Shown here piece after piece: positions 51,810 to 60,105 of a stretch of 64,000 nt of DNA (positions are counted from its first letter, which is position 1; each line of letters opens with the position of its first letter). The translations under genes and the position numbers were made by a program. A model generated the notes under the pieces. The model was not told the DNA's origin, searched no databases, and saw nothing but the letters and a program-made list of their open reading frames with translations. Location: the NCBI GenBank assembly GCA_021792255.1, contig JAJYUZ010000001.1, positions 310,001-374,000 on the forward strand. The letters run 5' to 3'. The stretch is from Thermoplasmata archaeon. GTDB lineage: Archaea > Thermoplasmatota > Thermoplasmata > Thermoplasmatales > GCA-001856825.

Positions 51810-52163
51810 ATGAAGGAAGATAAAAGAGGTAGGACGTTCAAGGGAATTATTTCGTTAATAATTCTAAAGTCCCTATGGAACGCACCTGGCTATGGATATC
51901 AACTAGAGAGGGAAGTCAACAAGGGTCTAAACCAGAAATTGAGCAATGGAGAGATTTATTCCATTCTAAGGAACATGGAGATCCGTGGGTTAATAAAGAA
52001 CAGAAATGACTCCCAGCCTGGAAGGAACAGGAAGTACTATGAAATAAGCGGCGATGGAAAAAAGTACCTGTTGAATCAGGCGCTGAACATGGACCTAGCC
52101 ATAAATACGATGCAGGAAATTATCAAATTTGTCCATTCTGTCTCTGAAAAGGAAAAGTACTGA
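51810..52163 (+). CDS. PadR-family transcriptional regulator
   Basis: LIILKSLWNAPGYGYQLEREVNKGL...NGEIYSILRNMEIRGLI...RKYYEISGDGKKYL. Confidence 0.9.
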   Translation: MKEDKRGRTFKGIISLIILKSLWNAPGYGYQLEREVNKGLNQKLSNGEIYSILRNMEIRGLIKNRNDSQPGRNRKYYEISGDGKKYLLNQALNMDLAINTMQEIIKFVHSVSEKEKY

Positions 52164-52363
52164 CAGCTTGATCAGATATTCGAGTGGATTGGCCAGTTCG
52201 ACCGAAAGGATCCCAGACGACTCCCACATCTTTTGTCCAAAGAACAATATGTGAATTACCTATCAACGGAGGGAAGACAGAGAAACCCAGTCTTGAACTC
52301 AGAATTTTGTCACTTTAGCTCAGACTCCTAACATTATTTATAAAAGCAGTGAATTCTTAACAC

Positions 52364-53278
52364 GTGAATCAGACAATCCTGTTTTATGGAGATGAGGAGA
52401 TTCTGAAGAGTCTCTCTAAGAGGGGCTCAGAAACCGATATAAGATATTACAACACCAGGATTTCGGGAAACGAAATGACTTTCCTCTACCCCTTCAAATT
52501 CCCCGAGAGGATCCAAACGCTCTTGAACGCTGCATCGGTATCCAACAAGGCAATTTTGGCTGTTAACGAACTTGATAAGAGCGTAGGAGAGTTTTTGCTA
52601 ACGCTGGATTACCACCAGATTAGGAATTTGGGTGTAATATCTGATCCCAATTTAACCGAACAAATTCAGAAGATTGCCACAGGCATGGGAATAAAGGTAC
52701 ACGCGCTTAACCCGAAGTACGAAGACATTGAAAAATTTTCACAGGTACCGCTGGAGGACCCAAAAGCTGAAAACTTGGTGGTACTGGATCAGAGCTTTCA
52801 AGTCAAAGGTGTAGGTACGGTTAGTCTCGGATTCGTGCTTGGCGGTGAGATAAAGAAACACATGGTATTGAAAGCTTATCCATCAGGTAAATCTGTCGAC
52901 ATAAAGAGCATACAAATTATGGATGTGGACATGGAAACTGCAACCCCTTTTTCTAGAGTAGGACTGGCATATAGGAACGCTGAAGTCGATGATGTTCCAA
53001 AAGGTACTTTGCTCTATTCCAGAGAGGGAATAGAATTTACTGATAGCATAACACTTGAAGTCAGGACTAATCCGACCGTTAAGGTGGTTCCTTCGGTAGG
53101 AGACAAGATACAAATTAACTTCCTTTTCAACAACATTAATGCGGAAATCTCTGACATCTCGGAGGGGCGATACCTAATTGATGCGGACAAGAAAGTCCCA
53201 ATTATGGACTCAATCTTCTCAATATCCTCTCTCAACTCTAGCCCAAGGGTGGTAGGAGCTGGGAAACCTGGAAATTGA
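52364..53278 (+). CDS. SelB-like elongation factor paralog with degenerate G domain
   Basis: 304 aa; no P-loop; domain II-like FQVKGVGTVSLGFVLGGEIKKHMVLKAYPSGKSVDIKSIQIMDVDM. Confidence 0.75.
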   Translation: MNQTILFYGDEEILKSLSKRGSETDIRYYNTRISGNEMTFLYPFKFPERIQTLLNAASVSNKAILAVNELDKSVGEFLLTLDYHQIRNLGVISDPNLTEQIQKIATGMGIKVHALNPKYEDIEKFSQVPLEDPKAENLVVLDQSFQVKGVGTVSLGFVLGGEIKKHMVLKAYPSGKSVDIKSIQIMDVDMETATPFSRVGLAYRNAEVDDVPKGTLLYSREGIEFTDSITLEVRTNPTVKVVPSVGDKIQINFLFNNINAEISDISEGRYLIDADKKVPIMDSIFSISSLNSSPRVVGAGKPGN

Positions 53279-53495
53279 AACCAAACTGAAGGTTAAAGGA
53301 AAAGAAGCAGAAATCATCATTCGAGCGGTACTTGAGGATCACAAGAAGTATATGAATTGCAGGAAGACAAAGGAGGGATACCTCTGCACCATTAGGGGTC
53401 AAACCAATGATGTCCGGAAGACGCTCAATGAATTTCTAGAATCCATCTTATACCTGGAGAGAGTGTCAGAAAGCCTCGAAGCCCGAGTGGGGTAG
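53256..53495 (+). CDS. Pcc1-like (KEOPS subunit-like) small protein; start codon unresolved
   Basis: Open frame ELGNLEIETKLKVKGKEAEIIIRAVLEDHKKYMNCRKTKEGYLCTIRGQTNDVRKTLNEFLESILYLERVSESLEARVG*; TLNEFLESIL resembles the Pcc1 C-terminal helix; not in the supplied ORF track. Confidence 0.5.
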   Translation, partial: ELGNLEIETKLKVKGKEAEIIIRAVLEDHKKYMNCRKTKEGYLCTIRGQTNDVRKTLNEFLESILYLERVSESLEARVG

Positions 53496-53555
53496 TTTGG
53501 ATTATCCTAGAGGCCTGCGGAGCCTCAGACCTGGGTTCGAATCCCAGCTCGGGCG
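53481..53555 (+). tRNA. tRNA-Arg (anticodon GCG)
   Basis: GCCCGAG...GAGGCCTGCGGAGCCTC...CTGGGTTCGAATCCCAGCTCGGGCG; anticodon loop CTGCGGA. Confidence 0.93.
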
Positions 53556-53619
53556 TCTTTCTAGAGCGGTCTGACGGGTCGGTTTACGACAAAAACTAAA
53601 ATACAATTTACAGATAGCA

Positions 53620-54636
53620 TTGAGCAAGATGTCTTTGAGTACAGGGCACGATAAGGTCGCGACAAGATTTTCCTTTTCTGGAAGACTTAAAAGAAATGCT
53701 TCTTTCAAGGTCGGAGTTGTCATAATTGGAATCTATCTGGTCATTTCTTTGTTAGACGTCGCTTACCCGAAATACATTAACGTGAGCAATGCATTTAATT
53801 TGTTTGCCTTTACTAACCCTGGACTTAAATCCGTTGTGCTGACACAACCATCTCCCCCAACACTCAACCATGGCTGGATGTACATATTTGGAACCACAGC
53901 TTATGAGATTCCCATACTTCCCGCTATCCTTGCGTCGATACCGATCGACCTCGGGTATGCTGTACTGATAGCTGGAGTGAGCGCGGTCATAGGCACGCTG
54001 ATCGGAGTAACTGGCGCATTCTTTTCAAGGGAATCAGAATGGCTGATATCGGTCATTTCAAACGCATTTATCAGTTTTCCACTCATCATCTCAGTCGTGA
54101 TTTTCGGCTTTTTGTTTCACTTCACAATACTCTCAATTTTTGCAGGAATAGTAGTGGTACTGTGGGCATATTATGCTCAAATAACTCGGATGCTCACGCT
54201 CAATGTGAAGGCGAAGCAATTTATCGAGGCAGCACGGGCCTCAGGAGCGTCTGACTTGCGCATAGTCTACTCGCACATCGTTCCGAACATAACTACGCCA
54301 ATTCTCATAAGGCTCTCTCTCGACATGGCTACTGTGGTCTTGATCTTCTCGGCTGCAAACTTCATGTTCTGGGCGCAGTTTTTGCCTCTCGCAACGATAC
54401 CAGAACTGGGCAGCCTCATCAATGGATTCCCAGAATTTGGATATCAATTTGGGTATCCAATAGGAGGACCAGTAATGGGGGGGGGCCATTACATTCCTGC
54501 CACTGCTGCCGTATTTCTATATCTGGGATACTGGTGGACCGTCTTGTTTCCCATCTTGTTCTTGTTGGTCCTAGTCATAGGTCTAATAGCACTTTCGGAT
54601 GGCCTTAGAAAAGCTATGGATCCAAGAACCACATAG
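53620..54636 (+). CDS. Dpp/Opp-type ABC transporter permease (DppC-like)
   Basis: ARASGASDLRIVYSHIVPNITTPILI EAA motif. Confidence 0.9.
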   Translation: MSKMSLSTGHDKVATRFSFSGRLKRNASFKVGVVIIGIYLVISLLDVAYPKYINVSNAFNLFAFTNPGLKSVVLTQPSPPTLNHGWMYIFGTTAYEIPILPAILASIPIDLGYAVLIAGVSAVIGTLIGVTGAFFSRESEWLISVISNAFISFPLIISVVIFGFLFHFTILSIFAGIVVVLWAYYAQITRMLTLNVKAKQFIEAARASGASDLRIVYSHIVPNITTPILIRLSLDMATVVLIFSAANFMFWAQFLPLATIPELGSLINGFPEFGYQFGYPIGGPVMGGGHYIPATAAVFLYLGYWWTVLFPILFLLVLVIGLIALSDGLRKAMDPRTT

Positions 54637-54663
54637 TGCGATGCTGTATATCCCAGAACAATG

Positions 54664-55737
54664 TCAAGTCCGTACGAGCGGATTCTTCGCATAATGGATT
54701 GTGTCTATTGTGATTGCACCGAAGATCAAGATTAGCCCAAGGAGAAATATTGTGACTGCCGTTGGGTAGTACTGACCGTGAGCCATGGTCGTGATGAGAA
54801 ACAGTCCTATCCCAGGATAATCGAACACGTACTCCATCATGACTATGTTGCTGAGTAGAAAGGCTACCATGATGGTCGCAGAAGCCATCACAGGCATTAC
54901 AGCGTTGGGCCTGACGTGCTTTATTTCGATTTGTCTCTCTGGTACGCCGCGACTTCTCGCGCTCCTCACATATTCCGTGCCCATGTTGTCGGTGTAACCG
55001 GCTTCCAAGAGGGAAGTGACGATCGCGGTAATACCAATTACTAACGTTGTGACTGGAAGTACGAGGTGCATAAATGCATTGGCTGCAAGGGTATAATCGC
55101 CGTGTATAAGAGAATCGAACAGGAGCATGTGCGTAGGGCTGGATATCAGCACTCCATTACTCTCCAACCATGCTGGTTTTGGTACTCCTGACGGAAGTGC
55201 GATCGGATTAAACGCGCCAGTAATAGGAAAGACCGCAAGCGGGTTTCCGCTTATCACTCCCTTTCCCAACAGAACCTGGAGAAGCAGACCTACCACGTAA
55301 GCGGGAGTTAGGTAGCCTACGATGACTGCTGACCTTCCGAACTTTGCGAGTCTGTAAGTATGATGTGTGCCGAGGTACCTTCCCAACGGGAACGAGATTA
55401 TCAATGCAATCGGAGCTGCGATGATCACTACTTCAAGAGTAGAAAAGAGATAAATGTCTATAAGCATCGTAAGTGGGCCGCTGTAAGTAGCTTCGGTTCC
55501 TGCTGTGAGATAGCCCCAGTGTCCAATCAAGATATCTACTACGAATATTCCGAAAGCAGTTAGATAAGAAGTAATTGAGTCCGAAAAGGCTGGAAAACCT
55601 GACGAAATAGGACTACCATTTCCTATAAACGAAAACACTACAAATATGAAATAGAGGATGATCAAGATTGTCGGTGGAACCGATGCAAGTCTTTTGAGAA
55701 AGTACGACCACATGCTCATCTTAGACTGTACGACCAA
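54664..55737 (-). CDS. Dpp/Opp-type ABC transporter permease (DppB-like)
   Basis: YVRSARSRGVPERQIEIKHVRPNAVMPVM EAA motif; VFDYPGIGLFL. Confidence 0.9.
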   Translation of the reverse strand: MVVQSKMSMWSYFLKRLASVPPTILIILYFIFVVFSFIGNGSPISSGFPAFSDSITSYLTAFGIFVVDILIGHWGYLTAGTEATYSGPLTMLIDIYLFSTLEVVIIAAPIALIISFPLGRYLGTHHTYRLAKFGRSAVIVGYLTPAYVVGLLLQVLLGKGVISGNPLAVFPITGAFNPIALPSGVPKPAWLESNGVLISSPTHMLLFDSLIHGDYTLAANAFMHLVLPVTTLVIGITAIVTSLLEAGYTDNMGTEYVRSARSRGVPERQIEIKHVRPNAVMPVMASATIMVAFLLSNIVMMEYVFDYPGIGLFLITTMAHGQYYPTAVTIFLLGLILIFGAITIDTIHYAKNPLVRT

Positions 55738-55804
55738 GGTAGAATCGCATAAAGATTTTTTGCCCAGGCAGAAGCAGTACAGACATTGTCATTTCCATGA
55801 TGAC

Positions 55805-56419
55805 TCAGGCCGTCATTGTCAAGATTTCATCGTGGACTAATGCGCTTGGATTCGAAATAGCGATGTGATAGACGTCCATAGCGAACGCGAACTGCCCCGA
55901 GTATCCTGCCACGATAAGCACCATCGAACCAGCACCAGAATTGTTACCAAAAGTACCACCCAATACGATGGCAGTGTACCGGAAATTATTAAATGATTCG
56001 TTCGTCACGGCAACGGAGAACCCTACTCCTTGCTGGTAACCCTGCAGATCTATCATTGCATTTTCGTAGATCTGCGCTACGAACGAAGATGCAGAGGACT
56101 GCGATAAGAATTCGAATGAACCCATTATGAGTTCGCCGTAACCTGATGACCTAACGAAGGATGCAGCTATTGCTTTGATGGGTTTCTCCGAAGACTGACT
56201 GGAAAAGATACTGCTCGTTGCGGGTATCTCGTTTAACCCTACTCCAGATGTATTGTTGACTTGTGAATCGCTGACTATCCCGATGTGGAGAGTAGATAAA
56301 GGATGTAGTGAACCGTTATGACTTTCGATAATTTCAAAGGGAACGAATATTAAAACAGCAACTACTATCACGACTGCGACTCCGGTCACTACGGCACGGA
56401 TTTGTCCGTCAGCATTCAT
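55805..56419 (-). CDS. Membrane-anchored extracytoplasmic protein, unknown
   Basis: 204 aa; single N-terminal TM, Ser-rich exodomain. Confidence 0.6.
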   Translation of the reverse strand: MNADGQIRAVVTGVAVVIVVAVLIFVPFEIIESHNGSLHPLSTLHIGIVSDSQVNNTSGVGLNEIPATSSIFSSQSSEKPIKAIAASFVRSSGYGELIMGSFEFLSQSSASSFVAQIYENAMIDLQGYQQGVGFSVAVTNESFNNFRYTAIVLGGTFGNNSGAGSMVLIVAGYSGQFAFAMDVYHIAISNPSALVHDEILTMTA

Positions 56420-56800
56420 AGGTTTATGAAATTAACAAAGAGTAAAAAGATTTCGCAGAGCTTGTTCGCTGGACGAATTCTTGCCATGTTCCAATTTTGC
56501 CTGTAATCCATTAAGATCTAACAAGCAAGTCTGAGGCCCATAATTGTAAGAAATCCATCTAGAGAAATCTAGAGGATTCAGATAGGCACCCTACCCCGAA
56601 TTAGAGTCCACTAAAGAGTAACAAGATAGCATTTAATTAGTCTCAGTTTACGGTCAGGTTGAAAGAAAGGAGAATTACCAAACGATTGGCACAAAGAATA
56701 GGCATCTATACTCACGAAAAACTGGGGTATTGTTGACCGCCGCGGTACTTGGATAAAGTCCTTCGAAATTTACTCAACCTTTGAAACGAGAAGTATTTTT

Positions 56801-57763
56801 TCATCGGCTATGTGATATCACTATAGTATCTCCCCTCAACGCATTTTCAAACTCGGTCTCGAAGATAATGTGCCCTGGATCGTTTCCCGTCCTCTTGATG
56901 ATCACTGGCTCGATTTCCCTAAACCCATCTGACAATCTCTTCTTGATTTTGACATCTTCCCCCTTTTCGAATTCACAGTTTATTCTCAGAAGATCTACGT
57001 CCGAAGGAATCACAATTTGAATTGGCCTGTTCGGAAAATTATATCTATAATTCAAGAACAAGTATCTCTCTTCTGATTTACGCATCGGCCTGTTAAGTGT
57101 AATAGAAATACCTGTTCTATCTGACCCGGAATACAAAACGTTTTCCTCATGTAGTGTGATTTTCTTAGTTTCGTCGAATGCAGATAAGTTTATCTGATTA
57201 AGCGAGTTCAAATCTCCCATAGGTAGAGAAATATTATATCCTGCAATTATGCCTAGACCGAAATTCTTAATGTGAACGAACATTGTAACAAATGTCTCAT
57301 CATGCGTGAAGTCAAATCCGATTGACATACTTGTCGTCTTAATTTCTTGTCCCGATGGACTCCCTGTTTTCTTACCATACAGTACAGTTCCATTCACTGT
57401 CCTTTTGCTCATCAAGTCAAGTTTAAGTAATTTTTTGATATTCCTATAGACGGTAGCTGTTACAACAGGTCTTCCGTATGAATTTTCAAGTAGCGACTTG
57501 ATTTCACCAAATCTCAATTCTTTTTCGCGCAACCGTAAGGAGACAATCTCTTCTAGGGCGTTAAATAATGATCCCTTTGGGGCTTGAGTAATAGAGCTTC
57601 GACTAACTCCATCGCCAGGTTGTCTACAGTAGTGCACTATTCCATTTGCGTGGACGAATTTCAAATAGTGGTATTTTTTTCCTTTAGAGCTAGACGTATA
57701 GTTGATCTTTCTCGCTTGACCACCACAAGCTTGACAGACTTCTAGCACCGCTTTCCTTCCCAT
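56801..57763 (-). CDS. Zinc-ribbon/winged-helix regulator, paralog B
   Basis: 320 aa; CQACGGQARKINY...KKYHYLKFVHANGIVHYCRQ, wHTH (LLENSYGRPVVTATVYRNIKKLLKLDLMSKRTVNGTVLYGK), beta-rich C-term. Confidence 0.65.
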   Translation of the reverse strand: MGRKAVLEVCQACGGQARKINYTSSSKGKKYHYLKFVHANGIVHYCRQPGDGVSRSSITQAPKGSLFNALEEIVSLRLREKELRFGEIKSLLENSYGRPVVTATVYRNIKKLLKLDLMSKRTVNGTVLYGKKTGSPSGQEIKTTSMSIGFDFTHDETFVTMFVHIKNFGLGIIAGYNISLPMGDLNSLNQINLSAFDETKKITLHEENVLYSGSDRTGISITLNRPMRKSEERYLFLNYRYNFPNRPIQIVIPSDVDLLRINCEFEKGEDVKIKKRLSDGFREIEPVIIKRTGNDPGHIIFETEFENALRGDTIVISHSR

Positions 57764-57824
57764 TTAATTGTCAATTACCTTCTTCAATATTCAAATTTCC
57801 GTTTTCCTAGACTGAAAGTGATTC

Positions 57825-58787
57825 TCAGGAGTGCTTCCATTTGAATTGCAGGACAGAAAATGGCTCGACGTCGGAGATTCTGATACCACTGATGTGTTTC
57901 CACATGGGAGAAGAAGCTTCCATACTGTTATTCGATAACTCTCTGGTTTCATTCCTAGATGCCAGGGTCAAGGATGCACTGAGCTTAATGTCATTATCCC
58001 CAGAAATTGAAAATTGAAAATTGTCCATCCTGGTCGCAGCGGAAAAAACGAATGACATTTTTGGTTCCGGCCACTTATATTCTACCTTAATGTCTCTTAG
58101 TTCTCCGGGGAGGAGCGGGATAGGCATTTTCAAAAGTACTCTCTTGTCCGTGGGAGAATCTTCAATCAGCAGTACTTTAAAATCTTTGGAATTGGAAGGA
58201 TCTGTAGCGTGCAATTCTATATCTTCGAACCTCATATCCACATCTCCTACGTATCTGAATGGAACGTAATAAAGTGGCCAAGAGTGGTCATTTTTGATTA
58301 TGTAAGTGAATACGTGTTTCTTGAATGTATAGTCTTTATCAATGTCCACCAGTCCGATTTTCAGTGAGTTGATTACGAAACTCAAACGATCTTTTGATAC
58401 CGTGTTTATGTAATAGAGACTCCTTCCTCTCTTATGCTTTTCAATCATTCCAATTTTTGCTAGTCTTTCCAAACTGACCTTGATTGAACCAAACCCGATA
58501 TCGGAGAAGTTTTTGACAAGTAGTTTTTTGATATCCTTGTTCCTAAACGTGCCAAGTTTGAAATCTTGAGAGTTAATAGTCTCTATAAGGACCCTCTCAA
58601 GTTCTCCTTTCTTTATGTACTTCTGACCTTTTTGATCCTGGTTTGAATAATGAATGGCTCCTTCGTGATGATAAATGAAGTAATCATAACGCTTGCCATA
58701 TTTGTTCATCACCCATTTACGGGTTACCCTCGCTCGCTCACCGCATACAGGGCAAACCTCCTGACGCTCGCCAAAGGTCATCGACAA
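57825..58787 (-). CDS. Zinc-ribbon/winged-helix regulator, paralog A
   Basis: 320 aa; CPVCGERARVTRKW...KRYDYFIYHHEGAIHYSNQ, wHTH (FGSIKVSLERLAKIGMIEKHKRGRSLYYIN), beta-rich C-term. Confidence 0.65.
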   Translation of the reverse strand: MSMTFGERQEVCPVCGERARVTRKWVMNKYGKRYDYFIYHHEGAIHYSNQDQKGQKYIKKGELERVLIETINSQDFKLGTFRNKDIKKLLVKNFSDIGFGSIKVSLERLAKIGMIEKHKRGRSLYYINTVSKDRLSFVINSLKIGLVDIDKDYTFKKHVFTYIIKNDHSWPLYYVPFRYVGDVDMRFEDIELHATDPSNSKDFKVLLIEDSPTDKRVLLKMPIPLLPGELRDIKVEYKWPEPKMSFVFSAATRMDNFQFSISGDNDIKLSASLTLASRNETRELSNNSMEASSPMWKHISGIRISDVEPFSVLQFKWKHS

Positions 58788-58807
58788 ACAATAGTATATA
58801 GTATAAA

Positions 58808-58826
58808 AAAGTTAGAAAAACTAATC
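58808..58826. promoter_or_regulatory. Candidate operator upstream of paralog A
   Basis: aaagttagaaaaactaatc (+ strand): imperfect inverted repeat TTAG-N5-CTAA; minus strand carries TTTTCTAACTTT followed by an A/T-rich TATA-like stretch. Confidence 0.5.
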
Positions 58827-58841
58827 CATTGAAAAGCTGCT

Positions 58842-58937
58842 TTACGCTCCGCCCACGTAGGCTCCACCTAGTGGTCTTACGATTGCGAAGTACGTACTAA
58901 CCACAAGAGCGAGCACCGCTACAATTAGCTCAAACAT
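58842..58937 (-). CDS. 31-aa single-TM microprotein
   Basis: MFELIVAVLALVVSTYFAIVRPLGGAYVGGA; GGGGGA just upstream of the ATG; TATA-like CAGTATATTATAG further upstream. Confidence 0.45.
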   Translation of the reverse strand: MFELIVAVLALVVSTYFAIVRPLGGAYVGGA

Positions 58938-58984
58938 TTGAATCCCCCATTGTTCTATAATATACTGGTATTTCGATACTACTG

Positions 58985-59009
58985 CAAAGTTAGAAAAGTT
59001 TTCTAACTT
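58985..59009. promoter_or_regulatory. 25-bp palindromic operator candidate between divergent promoters
   Basis: AAAGTTAGAAAA-G-TTTTCTAACTTT: 12-bp perfect arms around one central base, flanked by TATA-like sequences on both sides. Confidence 0.65.
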
Positions 59010-59052
59010 TATAATACTATTGAATAGTCTCATTAAGTTATACAGTTGAAGA

Positions 59053-59472
59053 GTGATGGAATCTAAAGCGTTAGGTACTGTCAGGGTGATGCGAATTAGC
59101 TCTGTACGGCACCGATCAGAATCGCGAGACGGACAGATTGAGTCAAAAGACGGAGAAATAAGACTGCGGCAGAGTAGCGGGCGCCCTTCGAGGAACCAAT
59201 CCCCCTCCTCGTGTGTGGAGCTAGTTCTCACCGACAGCCTTTATTCTCCTAGCTTTCTAGACGTAACAGACGAATTAGAACTTCTAGAGATCGTACGCTC
59301 GGAAGGTATGTACACTCTCGGTTTAGCCGATAAAAAGTGGATAAAATCTAAACCTAACTCTGCGGTCGCTTATAATTCAATGCGTAGAGCAAAGTTCATT
59401 TTAAATCTTGACCCCTCAATTTGGTTCAGTTACGGGACCTTTTCGATTGGAACTGATGTGGAGGATGCCTGA
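59053..59472 (+). CDS. Hypothetical protein (start uncertain)
   Basis: 139-aa ORF downstream of the palindrome; C-terminal part LDVTDELELLEIVRSEGMYTLGLADKKWIKSK looks protein-like. Confidence 0.45.
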   Translation: MMESKALGTVRVMRISSVRHRSESRDGQIESKDGEIRLRQSSGRPSRNQSPSSCVELVLTDSLYSPSFLDVTDELELLEIVRSEGMYTLGLADKKWIKSKPNSAVAYNSMRRAKFILNLDPSIWFSYGTFSIGTDVEDA

Positions 59473-59890
59473 ATTGTCTCTAGGCGAGCTGGATTTTGAG
59501 AATGGTAGTGTCCTTAGAGAACAGAAAGATATCAAAGAGAGAGTAAAGGATGACACAAAGCTTCTGGTCTCTTTGCATGATATTGAATTTTCAAAAGAGA
59601 AAGAGGGATATTTAGAGGTAGCTACCGACATTTTCTTCTCGAGACTCCTTCATCTCCTTTATGTACGCAACGTAGAAGCTGGAAAGGATTTCGAAACAGC
59701 GAAAGAGAAAGCAAAGACAGTCCTCATCTCTCAGTTGGAGAAAAAGAAACAAACCCTCCTGACAAAGTCAGTATTTCAGAATGACAGCGCTAAAGATTAT
59801 GGCATGAGAGGGAAGAGATTGTTTCTGCTGAACAAAGCCATCTCGATACTTGAGGCTTACAACGGTGAACCGCCATATTTCAATTACTGA
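59456..59890 (+). CDS. Hypothetical helical protein
   Basis: ORF 59408-59890, probable ATG at 59456 or 59465 overlapping the upstream stop; helix-rich, charged. Confidence 0.6.
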   Translation: MWRMPELSLGELDFENGSVLREQKDIKERVKDDTKLLVSLHDIEFSKEKEGYLEVATDIFFSRLLHLLYVRNVEAGKDFETAKEKAKTVLISQLEKKKQTLLTKSVFQNDSAKDYGMRGKRLFLLNKAISILEAYNGEPPYFNY

Positions 59891-60105
59891 GTATGTTTTA
59901 CTTAAGCTAGGGAAAAACCGATTTTATACTTAGTTCTCACCTTGACAGTGGCAGAGAAACAGGCTTTTTATTTTTCCAATCCTTAAGCTCTGTCCCTACT
60001 ATATACTTTGGAAGATGCCATTTCGAAAAATACTAACCTTTCCTAGATAATCAGCACGGGACTTCCAGTTGATTCCCGCGCTTCTCTTTGATTTCGATTT
60101 ATCAG

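Noticed and set aside
53250-53278. Programmed -1 frameshift at the GGGAAAC heptamer joining SelB-like and Pcc1-like frames
   Set aside because: The heptamer is in the wrong phase for X-XXY-YYZ slippage, and the downstream frame needs +1, not -1.
58842-59231. 129-aa minus-strand ORF as one protein
   Set aside because: It crosses the palindrome and both putative promoters; only the last 31 codons have a plausible start context and protein-like composition.
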